Source of the DNA: an uncultured Lachnospiraceae bacterium | GTDB taxonomy: Bacteria; Bacillota; Clostridia; Lachnospirales; Lachnospiraceae | NCBI GenBank assembly: GCA_947177165.1 | Contig: CAMWTP010000027.1 | Coordinates: 1-64,000, forward strand | Direction: 5' to 3' | Length of the DNA stretch: 64,000 nt | Shown: positions 51,340 to 61,388 of the stretch, piece after piece | Numbering within the stretch: position 1 is the first letter of the stretch | Layout of the letters: each line of letters opens with the position of its first letter | Notes under the pieces: model-generated | The model's database searches: none | What the model saw: only the letters and a program-made list of their open reading frames with translations | What the model was told of the DNA's origin: nothing | Made by a program: the position numbers and the translations under genes

Positions 51340-52365
51340 TCATAGCACACCAGCCGCCTGTGATGGCTGCAGCTTTGCCTTGATATGCAAATATCTTCTG
51401 ATCTGTGCCGCGTTTCCTTTTTTGAGAAGGTGATACTCATACCTTATTACCCTGGAACGGAGCTCACCCACATCGATTTCGTTGAGAAGCTCCGTGAGGA
51501 ACCTGTTTCTCACAGCGCTCTCATAAATCGACTCCAATGCCTGATTCCTATAACTGCAGTCCCGCGCATATGCGCACAGGATACGCATTAATATTCGAAA
51601 AAAGTGCTCCTTCACACAGCACAGCAGCTCCTTGTCATTGTAGCGCTTCACTGCTTTTACAGAATAATCATATAAATTTCCCGCCTGGTCAAGGCGCACC
51701 TCCAGGCTGCAATCCTTCACGGCAGTTCCATTTTTTTGCGGACAGTACAGGATCATCGCCTTTGTCATCAGACAGCCCTCACAGTGTTCAAAATACTCTG
51801 TCACAAAGAAAAAATCCGTTCCGGCCGGAACATCCAGGAAAAAAATATTGTTGTCCCTGATAATCCTGTTCTTGAACAGCTTCCCATCACAGGTGTTCAG
51901 CACAGAATCCGCATACATCAGCCTTCTCGCTTCCTTCTCGTCCGTCGATATCACATCCGGTATGGGAAGCATCTGTGCCTTGAACTTTCCATTCTCACGC
52001 AGCACAATATGGCTGAATGCCACAAAATCGGCGTACTCCTCCCCCACTGCGGCCTCAATCTGCTCCCACGCATCCTCGCACAGTCTGTCAGTCGTGTTCA
52101 GAAACAGGATGTATTTCCCTGACGCCTTCTCAATCCCGATATTCCGCGCATCGGACGTCTCCCCCTCTTCCAGGATAACCAGCCTGATGCGGTTATCCCG
52201 CTCCATATATCTGCCAACAACGGCATCCGTCTCACCCGCGCTGCCGTCACTCACCACAATGCACTCCATATCGATATTTTCCCTGGAACATCTGGTGACG
52301 CTTCTGAGACACGCCGCAATCTGCCGCTGCACTCCGCAGGCTGGTATGATCACACTCAAATCCAT
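51340..52365 (-). CDS. Glycosyltransferase family 2
   Basis: 341 aa, GT-A fold: MDLSVIIPACGVQRQI, IVVSDGSAGETDAVV, and SDARNIGIEKASGKYILFLNTTDRL. The usual DxD is replaced by NTTD, which could alter metal binding. The C-terminal 150 residues are helical and unrecognised. It has AGGAG upstream and follows the kinase by 9 bp. Acceptor unknown. Confidence 0.85.
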   Translation of the reverse strand: MDLSVIIPACGVQRQIAACLRSVTRCSRENIDMECIVVSDGSAGETDAVVGRYMERDNRIRLVILEEGETSDARNIGIEKASGKYILFLNTTDRLCEDAWEQIEAAVGEEYADFVAFSHIVLRENGKFKAQMLPIPDVISTDEKEARRLMYADSVLNTCDGKLFKNRIIRDNNIFFLDVPAGTDFFFVTEYFEHCEGCLMTKAMILYCPQKNGTAVKDCSLEVRLDQAGNLYDYSVKAVKRYNDKELLCCVKEHFFRILMRILCAYARDCSYRNQALESIYESAVRNRFLTELLNEIDVGELRSRVIRYEYHLLKKGNAAQIRRYLHIKAKLQPSQAAGVL

Positions 52366-52374
52366 AATTTGCTC

Positions 52375-54468
52375 CTATTCCCGATGAAAGCGCTCCAGCA
52401 CACTCCGTATCGTCTCCTGCAATTCCTCGACCCTGATCGGCTTTGGAATGTGTGCATTCATGCCAGCCTCAATCGATCGCTTATAATCCTCCGCAAACGC
52501 ATTCGCAGACAGCGCTATGATCGGAATATCCGCCAGCTCCCTGTTCTCCAGCGCACGAATCGCCTTTGTGGCCTTGTGCCCGTCCATGACCGGCATCTGG
52601 ATATCCATCAAAATCAGGTCATAGTACTTTGGCTCCGCATTTCTGACCATCTCCAGGGCGACACTGCCATCATTGGCCGTCTCGACGATATATCCCTCGT
52701 CGTCGAGCAGTTCCTGCGCGATCTCGCAGTTGATCTCGTTGTCCTCGACCAGCAGTATCCGTTTTCCCTTTAAGTCTATCTTATCCGGAAGCGGATGTGT
52801 CTGGTCCTGCTCTGGCAGTTCATCCGGCAGTTTGAACAGCAGATCGACAGTAAACTTACTGCCCTTTCCCTCCTCGCTCTCAACCTCGACACTGCCTTCC
52901 ATCAAATCCACAATGCTCTTCACGACGCTCAGACCCAGACCGGTTCCCAGCACACCGCTCTTCGTTGTATTCCGCTCCCGCTTAAACGGCTGAAATAAAT
53001 CCTTCTTGAACTCCTGCGAGATACCCCTGCCGTTATCCTCCACGATAAACTGAAATTTTCCGTAATGCCTGAGCTGCACATCCTCCTCGACAACGGTCAG
53101 CGTCACTCTGCCGTTCGGCTCTGTGTATTTCACCGCATTGTCCAGCAATTGGAACAAGAGTTCTTTTATCCTGAGGAAATCCATGTACATCACGCCGTGC
53201 TGCACCCGTGACCTGTCAATCCCAAACCGAATCGTCTTGACCTTCACCTGCGGCTGTATTGACCGCTCAAGCTCCGCAAGCAGATCTCCCAGCATCACAA
53301 TGTTCTCCACCAGAGTCACTTTCCCGGATTCCATGCGTGTAATTTCCAGCGATTCATTCACGATCGCAAGCAGCTGTTCACTTGCGATGCGAATCTGACT
53401 CAGACAATTGTCGAGCTTCTCGTCATCTTCCCTGTTCTTCCGCGCCAGCTCCGTATAACCGATAATCGCGTTGAGCGGCGTCCGCACGTCATGTGACATA
53501 TTTTGCAGAAATGTGTTTCTCGCTATGTAGGCCGTCTGCGCCTGGCTCAGCGCAGATTTCAGCAGTTTCTGTCTCTGAACCTGCTCTGTCATGTCCTTTG
53601 TGATCGCCATTGTGACCACATCACCTGTATACTCATTTTTGCCGAGCAGAAAAGCATAGTGATACAGGTGTCTCCTGCCCATGATATCTGTCATCCAGCC
53701 ATCGTACGTCTGTTCCAGCTCACCCTTGTCATAGCACCGGATCAGGCGCCCCTCATCGATGAACTTTGCAAACTCCTCTGCCTCCTCCGGGTCCATATCC
53801 CGCATCCAGAACCGGACATAATCCGAATATTTTTCAAACCGGGGAATCCCCGAATGCTCAAAAAAGTCCTTCAGCTGCCCGTCCTGCATCTGTATGTACG
53901 CAGACAAAAACCTGTCCCTGGTCAGATTTACCTCAAAAAAGGAAATCGCATCATATAATATCGCCTTCCGGTACTGGCTCTCCCTCGCATAGATCGCGCG
54001 CAGCTCATCATTCATTTTTTCCAGCTCATTCATGCGGTTTTTCAACCGCTCTGTGCTGTCATCGATAAAAACATAAAAAATATCACCGTATGCTTCTGTG
54101 CGTATGAAGTGTCCATAGTCCTCAATCCACCGTATCGTACCGTCCTTCTGGATAATGCGGTACTCCACATAGTCAAAATCATAGATACTGTTCGCAATCT
54201 GGCTCTGAATGCTCTTCTCAACCTCGTCGATATCCTCCGGATGCACCATTCCCTTGAATGTGTACCCTGTGAGTATGCGAAACTCCTCCTCCGTATCGCA
54301 GCCAAAAATACGCAGCACAGCGCTGTTGATGTACAACAGCTCCTCATCACCGCCTGCGCGATAGATAAAAAGACCTCCCGGCATTCCTTCCAGTATAGGC
54401 TCAATGCTGGATAGTGTATGCTTATCAAAAGCCTGTCCCCTTCTTTTATGATACACCTCTTTCTCCAT
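52375..54468 (-). CDS. Cytoplasmic hybrid histidine kinase with PAS domain and receiver
   Basis: 697 aa, no membrane span. PAS (about residues 25-140: FIYRAGGDEELLYINSAVLRIFG), a second sensory region, HisKA with phospho-His in NMSHDVRTPLNAIIGY, HATPase with N box LLDNAVKYTEP and GTGLGLSVVKSIVD, then a receiver domain (LLVEDNEINCEIAQ, phospho-Asp in LILMDIQMPVMDG, SANAFAEDY). No separate output regulator is nearby. First of three genes with GT2 and the TPR lipoprotein. Confidence 0.92.
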   Translation of the reverse strand: MEKEVYHKRRGQAFDKHTLSSIEPILEGMPGGLFIYRAGGDEELLYINSAVLRIFGCDTEEEFRILTGYTFKGMVHPEDIDEVEKSIQSQIANSIYDFDYVEYRIIQKDGTIRWIEDYGHFIRTEAYGDIFYVFIDDSTERLKNRMNELEKMNDELRAIYARESQYRKAILYDAISFFEVNLTRDRFLSAYIQMQDGQLKDFFEHSGIPRFEKYSDYVRFWMRDMDPEEAEEFAKFIDEGRLIRCYDKGELEQTYDGWMTDIMGRRHLYHYAFLLGKNEYTGDVVTMAITKDMTEQVQRQKLLKSALSQAQTAYIARNTFLQNMSHDVRTPLNAIIGYTELARKNREDDEKLDNCLSQIRIASEQLLAIVNESLEITRMESGKVTLVENIVMLGDLLAELERSIQPQVKVKTIRFGIDRSRVQHGVMYMDFLRIKELLFQLLDNAVKYTEPNGRVTLTVVEEDVQLRHYGKFQFIVEDNGRGISQEFKKDLFQPFKRERNTTKSGVLGTGLGLSVVKSIVDLMEGSVEVESEEGKGSKFTVDLLFKLPDELPEQDQTHPLPDKIDLKGKRILLVEDNEINCEIAQELLDDEGYIVETANDGSVALEMVRNAEPKYYDLILMDIQMPVMDGHKATKAIRALENRELADIPIIALSANAFAEDYKRSIEAGMNAHIPKPIRVEELQETIRSVLERFHRE

Positions 54469-54557
54469 ACGAATCCCCCACTTTTGTCCTGTCCTTTTTT
54501 ACCTCCTCTATTATATACCATTTTCCACCACAAAAAAACTAAAAAATAATAAAATAG

Positions 54558-54589
54558 AAAAATCCCTGACAAACTATTCAGGGATTTTT
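54558..54589 (-). terminator. Terminator overlapping the end of lacI
   Basis: AAAAATCCCTGA (54558-54569) pairs perfectly with TCAGGGATTTTT (54578-54589). The lacI stop codon (54574-54576) lies in the loop. Confidence 0.92.
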
Positions 54590-55611
54590 GCAGTGGACTC
54601 CCTGATCAGGAGTTCCGCCTCGTATGTAATGTGTTGGTGCTTTGTCTTTTTCGCTATGATGTCGAAGAGTAATCTCGTCGTGTCTTTCGCCATCTCCTCC
54701 ACAGGCTGACGTATGGTCGTCAGACTTGGCACAGCATATTCTGCCATATCAAGGCCGTCAAACCCTGCCAGGGAGATGTCCTCCGGCACGCGCAGCCCCG
54801 CCTCGTACAGCGCCCTCCGCGCCCCGATGGCCAGTGCGTCCGACACCACATACAGCGCAGTGAACTTCTCGCCATGCTCCAGCAGTTTTTTCGTTGACAA
54901 GTATCCATTCTCCACCGAAAAATGGCTCAGCTCATCTGATGTCTGGCAGATCAGCCCGGGATTCACCTCGATACCATGTACTCTCAGCGCATCACAGTAT
55001 CCTTCCAGACGCAGCCTGCCGACACTCTCCTCCAGCGCTTCCGCCACAAGGATCGCAATTTCCGTATGCCCCAGTCCGATCAGATACTCCACCATTTTTG
55101 CGCTCTCCCTGCGGTCATCGACACTGATGCTGGAATACAGATTCCTGCTGATGTTCTCAGGAACAGATCCCACCGTGCTGAACACAAACGGCACACTGAG
55201 TTTCTTTAACTTTTCCTCTGAGTGGGAGAACAGGCCGCCCAGAAAGATAATTCCCCGCAGACGCTTTTCCTTGACAACTTTCTGTGCCACATCAACCTCG
55301 TTCTCATCCGCCTCTATGTGAGACAGCTCCATCGCATAATGCCTTTTCTTGCACTCCTGCTCGATTACCGTAATCATACTGGTAAAAAATGGATTTGCAA
55401 TTCCTTTCACAAGCACTGCAATCGCCTTTGCATCCACTCTTTTCAAATTTCGCGCACTATCATTTGGAACATATCCGTATTCCCGGATCGTGTTCATTAT
55501 CTTCTCTTTTGTCTCCGAATTGATATCCGGGTGATCATTGATCGCCCTCGATACAGTGCTGACACCCACACCGCATATCTTTGCTATGTCCTTGATTGTC
55601 GGCTCAAACAC
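54574..55611 (-). CDS. LacI family regulator, probably of malQ
   Basis: 345 aa. Helix-turn-helix and hinge IKDIAKICGVGVSTVSRAIND, followed by a periplasmic-binding-fold effector domain (VLVKGIANPFFTSMI, IAILVAEALEESVG, LAGFDGLDMAEY). GTG 55611 starts 14 bp after malQ, so the pair is co-transcribed. It likely binds the near-palindrome at 57218-57229 and responds to maltodextrin or glucose status; the effector is inferred. Confidence 0.92.
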   Translation of the reverse strand: MFEPTIKDIAKICGVGVSTVSRAINDHPDINSETKEKIMNTIREYGYVPNDSARNLKRVDAKAIAVLVKGIANPFFTSMITVIEQECKKRHYAMELSHIEADENEVDVAQKVVKEKRLRGIIFLGGLFSHSEEKLKKLSVPFVFSTVGSVPENISRNLYSSISVDDRRESAKMVEYLIGLGHTEIAILVAEALEESVGRLRLEGYCDALRVHGIEVNPGLICQTSDELSHFSVENGYLSTKKLLEHGEKFTALYVVSDALAIGARRALYEAGLRVPEDISLAGFDGLDMAEYAVPSLTTIRQPVEEMAKDTTRLLFDIIAKKTKHQHITYEAELLIRESTAKIPE

Positions 55612-55625
55612 CTCATCACCTCAAT

Positions 55626-57131
55626 TCACTTTTTCTTCTTTGCACCGTCCGCACAGACAGCTCTTCCGTATATCTGCGCTAACTCCAGCATATGCAGAGA
55701 AAGTGCCTCTGTGCACGCATCGAGCTCCATGCGCCACTCCCAGTTTCCGCCCAGCGTCGACGGCGTGTTGACTCTGGCCTCACCGCCAAGCCCCAGATAA
55801 TCCTGCATGGGAATCACTGCGGTGTCCGCCACGCTTGCGAGTGCGGTCCGGATCAGACTCTCACAGAGATCGGAATTTCTTCTGACATTCAGATACTTTT
55901 TGGCAAAAGCCAGATCCTTTCTGCCCAGGGAAGCGATCCACCCGTTCACGGTATCGTTGTCATGGGTTCCCGTGTATACAACACAGTTGTTATTATATTT
56001 GTGGGGAAGATAATCACTCTTCCCGTCTGAATCAAACGCAAACTGCAAAACCTTCATTCCGGGATATCCTGTCTTCTTCACAAGCTTCAGCACGCTCGGT
56101 GTCAGGAATCCCAGATCCTCCGCGATCACTGCGCGGTTCCCCAGGGTCTTCTTCATGACCTCAAAAAGCCTGTAACCTGGTCCTTTCTTCCACTCGCCAT
56201 TCTCCGCCGTCTCATCACCGTACGGAACGGCCCAGTACTCATCAAATCCCCGGAAATGGTCAATACGCACAATATCATAAATGTTGAAACAATGGGAGAG
56301 TCTTCTGATCCACCACGCAAAACCGGTTTCCTCATGGTAATCCCACCTGTACAGAGGATTGCCCCAGAGCTGCCCGGTAGCCGAGAACGCATCGGGAGGA
56401 CACCCTGCAACCGCGATGGGAACATTCTCCTCGTCAAGCTGGAAAAGTTCAGGGTTTGCCCACGTATCAGCACTGTCAAACGCCACATAGATCGGAATAT
56501 CGCCCACAATACTGATTCCCTTTTTGTTGGCGTACTCCTTGAGCGCTGTCCACTGCCTTGCGAACAGATACTGCTGATAGCTGTAAAATGCAATATCCCC
56601 GGCAAGCTCCTTCTCGCACTTTGCCATCGCCTCCGGCTTCCTGAGCCGGATATCCTCGTCCCACTCAATCCATGACACGCCGTTTAAGGAATCCTTGATT
56701 GCCATGTACATTGCGTAATCCTTCAGCCACTGTTTATTTTCCTCGACAAATGTCTTATATTCTGAATCATTCCTGAGGTCTGCCCTCTCAAACGCCTTGC
56801 GGAGAAGCTGAAACCTTGTGTTATATATTTTCTGGTAATCAACCTTGCCGGTATCGTTTCCGTAATCGACCGCCGAACACTCCTCCGCGGTGAGCAGCCC
56901 CTCCCCGATCAGTGCATCCAGACTGATATAATATGGACTGCCTGCAAAAGTCGAAAAAGACTGATACGGGGAATCCCCATATCCTGTAGGTCCCAGAGGC
57001 AGAATCTGCCACAACGCCTGTCCTGACGCTGCCAGAAAGTCCACAAAATCATAGGCTTCCTTCGAAAATCCACCTATTCCGAATCTTGACGGCAGGCTGG
57101 ATACCGGCATCAATACGCCACATCTTCTCAT
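55626..57131 (-). CDS. malQ: 4-alpha-glucanotransferase (amylomaltase)
   Basis: GH77 enzyme, 501 aa, that transfers alpha-1,4-glucans in maltodextrin/glycogen metabolism. SSLPSRFGIGGF, LPLGPTGYGDSPYQSFS, the nucleophile Asp in VRIDHFRGFDEYW, acid/base Glu in AVIAEDLGFLT and GTHDNDTVNGW are all present. ATG 57131 (MRRCGVLMPVSS) has GGGAG at 6 nt. No MalP phosphorylase is in the window. Confidence 0.96.
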   Translation of the reverse strand: MRRCGVLMPVSSLPSRFGIGGFSKEAYDFVDFLAASGQALWQILPLGPTGYGDSPYQSFSTFAGSPYYISLDALIGEGLLTAEECSAVDYGNDTGKVDYQKIYNTRFQLLRKAFERADLRNDSEYKTFVEENKQWLKDYAMYMAIKDSLNGVSWIEWDEDIRLRKPEAMAKCEKELAGDIAFYSYQQYLFARQWTALKEYANKKGISIVGDIPIYVAFDSADTWANPELFQLDEENVPIAVAGCPPDAFSATGQLWGNPLYRWDYHEETGFAWWIRRLSHCFNIYDIVRIDHFRGFDEYWAVPYGDETAENGEWKKGPGYRLFEVMKKTLGNRAVIAEDLGFLTPSVLKLVKKTGYPGMKVLQFAFDSDGKSDYLPHKYNNNCVVYTGTHDNDTVNGWIASLGRKDLAFAKKYLNVRRNSDLCESLIRTALASVADTAVIPMQDYLGLGGEARVNTPSTLGGNWEWRMELDACTEALSLHMLELAQIYGRAVCADGAKKKK

Positions 57132-57217
57132 ACACATCTCCCTTTCTCCACACAAAATTCGACAGATGTCCACAGAATCATTACCGAACCAGGAATTGTC
57201 GGATTTGTTTCGATGTC

Positions 57218-57271
57218 GGTAACGTTTCCAATGGACAACATAATCATATCACTTTGCACAATAAATAGCAA
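57218..57271 (-). promoter_or_regulatory. malQ promoter with LacI-type operator
   Basis: Minus strand TTGCTA (57271-57266), 17 bp, TATGAT (57248-57243) with an extended TG. GGAAACGTTACC (57229-57218), a near-perfect palindrome centred on AACGTT, lies just after the start site. The remainder of 57132-57410 has no gene. Confidence 0.72.
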
Positions 57272-57392
57272 GATTTAATTTGTCAACCCGCAAATTTTTA
57301 GCGAAATTATCCGACATTTTTCAAAACATTTGTGCAACATATATAATCAAATCGTTCAAAGAGAACTTCCCTTACTCACGCGCGGGTCATCC

Positions 57393-57422
57393 AAAAAGGG
57401 CGGCAGGGTTCTAATCCCTGCC
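57393..57422 (-). terminator. Terminator overlapping the end of the UDP-sugar dehydrogenase gene
   Basis: On the minus strand GGCAGGG pairs with CCCTGCC, followed by GCCCTTTTT. The stop codon (57413-57411) is in the loop. Confidence 0.88.
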
Positions 57423-58577
57423 GTAAATATCTCTTGTATACACTTTGTTCTCCACGTCCTCAAGCTCCTCTGTCAGACGGTTCGCGATAATGACATCGGA
57501 GATTTTCTTAAACTCGTCCAGATCCCGTATCACCCTCGACCGGAAGAAATCGTCCTCCCTGAGACTTGGTTCATACACAACTACCTCGACGCCCTTCGCC
57601 TTGATACGCTTCATGATGCCCTGTATCGAGGACTGGCGGAAATTGTCAGAATCAGTCTTCATGGTAAGCCTGTACACACCTACGATATGCGGCTTCTTCG
57701 CCAGTATCATGTCCGCGATGTGATCTTTTCTGGTCCTGTTGGCATCCACAATCGCCGAGATAATATTGTTCGGAACATCCTCATAATTCGCCCGCAGCTG
57801 CTTGGTGTCCTTGGGCAGACAATAACCGCCGTAACCAAAAGACGGATTATTGTAGTGGTTTCCGATACGGGGGTCAAGTCCTACACCCTCTATGATCTGT
57901 TTTGTGTTCAGACCGCGTATCTCCGCGTAAGTGTCAAGTTCGTTAAAATATGCGACTCTGAGCGCCAGATAGGTGTTTGCAAAGAGCTTGATCGCCTCCG
58001 CCTCCGTCGTATCGGTGAACAGCGTCGGGATATCCTGCCTGATTGCGCCCTGTTTGAGCAGACCGGCAAACACCTCCGCCCGCTCAGACCGCTCCCCCAC
58101 GATGATGCGCGATGGATAGAGATTGTCATACAGCGCCCTGCCCTCGCGCAGAAACTCCGGCGAGAAAATAATGTGATCTGTGCCGAACTTTTCTCTGACT
58201 GACTTTGTGTAACCTACCGGGACTGTCGATTTGATGATCATGACAGCATCCCTGTTTACCTTCATAACCAGCGCAATCACTGCCTCAATCGAGCTGGTGT
58301 CAAAATAATTCTTGTCCGGGTCATAGTTGGTCGGCGTCGCGATGATAATGTACTCCGCGTCCTTGTATGCAGCTGCGCCGTCCGTCGTCGCCTTCAGGTT
58401 CAAATCCTTTGTCGTCAGATACTCCTCGATCTCTTTATCAATAATCGGCGATTTTCTGTTGTTGATCATGTCAGCCTTTTCCTGAAAGACATCCACCGCT
58501 GTCACTTCATTGTGCTGAGCCAGCAATATCGCATTCGAAAGCCCTACATAACCAATACCTGCCACTGCAATCTTCAT
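57411..58577 (-). CDS. ugd: UDP-glucose 6-dehydrogenase family protein
   Basis: 388 aa, NAD-dependent oxidation of a nucleotide sugar (UDP-glucose most likely). Rossmann motif [32 protein letters not shown], active-site Cys in [15 protein letters not shown]. It supplies UDP-glucuronate for surface polysaccharide. ATG 58577 has GGAG upstream. It stands alone, without neighbouring polysaccharide genes. Confidence 0.93.
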   Translation of the reverse strand: MKIAVAGIGYVGLSNAILLAQHNEVTAVDVFQEKADMINNRKSPIIDKEIEEYLTTKDLNLKATTDGAAAYKDAEYIIIATPTNYDPDKNYFDTSSIEAVIALVMKVNRDAVMIIKSTVPVGYTKSVREKFGTDHIIFSPEFLREGRALYDNLYPSRIIVGERSERAEVFAGLLKQGAIRQDIPTLFTDTTEAEAIKLFANTYLALRVAYFNELDTYAEIRGLNTKQIIEGVGLDPRIGNHYNNPSFGYGGYCLPKDTKQLRANYEDVPNNIISAIVDANRTRKDHIADMILAKKPHIVGVYRLTMKTDSDNFRQSSIQGIMKRIKAKGVEVVVYEPSLREDDFFRSRVIRDLDEFKKISDVIIANRLTEELEDVENKVYTRDIYGRD

Positions 58578-58647
58578 ATCAAATATCTCCATTCTTTTAT
58601 AAATTCGTTACAAGTATAGCACATCCATCTGTGCCATTGCAATCCGC

Positions 58648-61230
58648 TCACAGCCATTCATTCCAAAAATTTTCCACCTTTTGCGAGATTGCCGCCACAT
58701 TCACCACCTCATACCGGCTCCACTCCCGCGGAAACATGCGCCTATACTGCGGCTCCAGAAAGCGCTCGTCGAGCAGCGCCACCACACCGATATCCTCCGC
58801 TGTGCGGATCACGCGCCCCGCCGACTGCAGCACCTTATTCATGCCAGGATAGCGGTAGGCATAGTCAAATCCATTCTCCCCCTGCGCGTCAAAATATTCT
58901 TTTAACAGCTGCCGCTCGCATCCCACCTGCGGAATGCCGGTTCCCACAATGAGCGCCCCAATCAGGCTGTCGCGCTTTAAGTCAATTCCCTCCGAAAAGA
59001 TTCCTCCCATCACACAGAAACCGATCAAAATGGACTCGTCCGCCTCCTCGATCGCAAAATCAATCTTGTCCGCAAGAGCACCGCGCTCATTTCCCTGAAA
59101 GCGAAGCAGAAATTCCTCCCGCTGCGCCTCGCTCATATAGTCCTCCTGCACAATGCACTCCATTGTATCCGCATCGTAGTACATCTCCATAAAGCTGTTG
59201 TAAACCTGTTCCAGAAAAAGGTGCGATGGCAGAAAAACCATGTAATTTCCATGGCGCTGCTGCACCACCTCATGAATATAGCGTGCAATGCGCTGAAATT
59301 CCTCCTCGCTCCGCCTCGCGTATTTGCTCGTGACATCATTTGCAATCAGCAGTGCCTTCTTGTTCTCGTCAAAGGCGGACTTTGCATACACCTCATAGTC
59401 CGTCGGCTCGCCGCCCAGAAGCTTCTTGTAATATTGAATCGGCAGCAGTGTCGCCGAGAATAAGATCGTGCTCCTTCCCTTCTGCATACACTGGCGCAGG
59501 TTCCGCGACGGGTCCACGCAGAAGAGCTTCAGCATAAAGTCCCCGTCATCCATCAACTGGCTGTACACCACATAATGCTCATCCATGATCTCATACATAT
59601 TGAGAAAATGCGCCGTCTCAAAATAAAATTCCAGCAGTTCTTTTTTATTCGGAAAGGTGTCATGCTCGTCCAGAAAGTCGTCGATTGCCCCATAGAGACG
59701 GTTCAGTGCCACCACAAATCCATCAATGCGCTCCTCCCTGCGATAGCTCTCGCACTGCCGCTTCATGGCGAGCAGCTCCCTGTTGCACTTGTCAAGGTGT
59801 GCCGCGACCTTCGGGGCCGCTTCTTTTATCAGCCGCTTTGTGCTCAGAAATGCGTTTTTGAACAGCGCTGCGCTGTACATCTCCCGGCCGCGGTCCAGCA
59901 GGTTGTGCGTCTCGTCAATCAGAAATACATTGTTTTTCTTTCCAATACCGTCCGCAAAAAAGCGTTTGAGATACACCCGCGGGTCAAAGACATAATTATA
60001 GTCGCAGATAATGACATCAGAAAACAGACTCATATCCAAACTGAGTTCAAACGGACACACCTGATAGCGCGCTGCATACTCCATCACTTTTTCCCTCGTA
60101 AAGTGCTCCTCATGCGTCAGAAGGTCATACATGGCATCGTTGATGCGGTCAAAATGGCCGTTCGCGTAAGGGCACACCTCCGGGTTGCACTCTGCTTCCC
60201 CCTGCGTTTCCTGCAGCATGTTTTCCTGCTGCCGCTCCTCCTGCTTCATAAAGCAGATCTTGTCCTTCGCCGTCAGAACGATCGTCTTCATATGGAGCCC
60301 TTTTCCCTGCAGCAGGCTGAAACACTCCTGCGCCACTGTGCGCGTGATGGTCTTTGCCGTGAGGTAAAAAATCATCTCCGTCATTCCCTCACCCACGGAC
60401 TTCACTGCCGGAAACACAGTTGAGATCGTCTTTCCTACACCGGTCGGCGCCTCGAGAAAAAGCTTTCTCTTGTGATAGATGGTCTGATAAACGTAGGTGA
60501 CAAGCTCCTTCTGCCCCTCGCGGTACGGAAATGGAAATTGTAACTGTTTGATTGACGCAGTGCGGATGCCATTCCACGCAAACTGGAAATCTGCCCACTT
60601 TTTGTACTCCTGCATCAGATCGTCAAACCACTGTTTCAGCTCCAGAAATGTGTAATCCTCATGAAAATATTTGAGTGTCTCCGTCTCGATATGGCAGTAT
60701 GTCATGCGCACGCCGATTTGCTCTAAGTGATTTTCCTCTGCATACATATACGCATAGCATTTTGCCTGCGCAAGATGGACACCTGCGGGTTGTGTGATAC
60801 GCTTCAATTCCCTGTAGGTGCCCTTGATCTCATCAATGATTACTTTCTCCTCTTTCACATTCGCCGGCAGTGCTTTGTCCTTACCGGTATTTTCATTATC
60901 AGTATTCTCATTATCGGTATTTTTCGAATCTATAACATATGTTTTTTTATAATGCATCGGATCATGCGCCGCTGTATCATGCTCACCCCAGTTGTAATCA
61001 ATAATTCCGTCCGCTCTTCCTTCTATTATAATGTCATACTCCGGCGTGTGCCATGTGTACTGCAGCCCGATCTCTGCGTGATACTCACTGCCCATGCGCC
61101 GCTGCAGCATCCTGTGGATGCGGCTGCCCTCCTGCATGGCTGTGTCCGATCCTCCCGATTTCCGGTTGTCGATGCTCCCCTCCCGCAGGATAAATTCCAC
61201 AAGCTGCCGGACTGATACGCGTATCTCCAT
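58648..61230 (-). CDS. PD-(D/E)XK nuclease fused to XPD/Rad3-type (DinG-like) helicase
   Basis: 860 aa. Residues 1-190 form a RecB/Cas4-like nuclease: IIEGRADGIIDY, VIIDEIKGTY and HLAQAKCYAYMYA give the D, E-x-K and Q-x3-Y residues. An Asn/Asp/Glu repeat (NTDNENTDNENTG) interrupts the domain. From about residue 220 an SF2 helicase follows: FPYREGQKEL, Walker A EAPTGVGKTIS, four Cys spaced as in the XPD Fe-S cluster (CFMKQ, CNPEVC, CPFE), DEAH-type LIDETHNLLDRG, and motif VI QSAGRVIRTAED. Probably DNA repair. Confidence 0.9.
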   Translation of the reverse strand: MEIRVSVRQLVEFILREGSIDNRKSGGSDTAMQEGSRIHRMLQRRMGSEYHAEIGLQYTWHTPEYDIIIEGRADGIIDYNWGEHDTAAHDPMHYKKTYVIDSKNTDNENTDNENTGKDKALPANVKEEKVIIDEIKGTYRELKRITQPAGVHLAQAKCYAYMYAEENHLEQIGVRMTYCHIETETLKYFHEDYTFLELKQWFDDLMQEYKKWADFQFAWNGIRTASIKQLQFPFPYREGQKELVTYVYQTIYHKRKLFLEAPTGVGKTISTVFPAVKSVGEGMTEMIFYLTAKTITRTVAQECFSLLQGKGLHMKTIVLTAKDKICFMKQEERQQENMLQETQGEAECNPEVCPYANGHFDRINDAMYDLLTHEEHFTREKVMEYAARYQVCPFELSLDMSLFSDVIICDYNYVFDPRVYLKRFFADGIGKKNNVFLIDETHNLLDRGREMYSAALFKNAFLSTKRLIKEAAPKVAAHLDKCNRELLAMKRQCESYRREERIDGFVVALNRLYGAIDDFLDEHDTFPNKKELLEFYFETAHFLNMYEIMDEHYVVYSQLMDDGDFMLKLFCVDPSRNLRQCMQKGRSTILFSATLLPIQYYKKLLGGEPTDYEVYAKSAFDENKKALLIANDVTSKYARRSEEEFQRIARYIHEVVQQRHGNYMVFLPSHLFLEQVYNSFMEMYYDADTMECIVQEDYMSEAQREEFLLRFQGNERGALADKIDFAIEEADESILIGFCVMGGIFSEGIDLKRDSLIGALIVGTGIPQVGCERQLLKEYFDAQGENGFDYAYRYPGMNKVLQSAGRVIRTAEDIGVVALLDERFLEPQYRRMFPREWSRYEVVNVAAISQKVENFWNEWL

Positions 61231-61316
61231 GTCTGTCCCCTTTTATCTCATATTAGGCCTTTGTTCCGCTGCGGCTCCCCCATCTGTTATGTGTAATCAT
61301 CTGATAAAAAGCGAAA

Positions 61317-61363
61317 TAAAAACTCTCTCTAAATGACAGTTTACCCCATCACTTAAAGAGAGT
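61317..61363 (-). terminator. Terminator after the HPr-like gene
   Basis: On the minus strand ACTCTCTTTAAGT pairs with ATTTAGAGAGAGT (imperfect, 61363-61322), followed by TTTTATTT. Confidence 0.7.
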
Positions 61364-61388
61364 CAATTATATCCTCAACGATTCCTGC

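Noticed and set aside
57330..58202. 290-codon plus-strand frame opposite the UDP-sugar dehydrogenase
   Set aside because: Antisense shadow; the minus-strand protein has all catalytic motifs.
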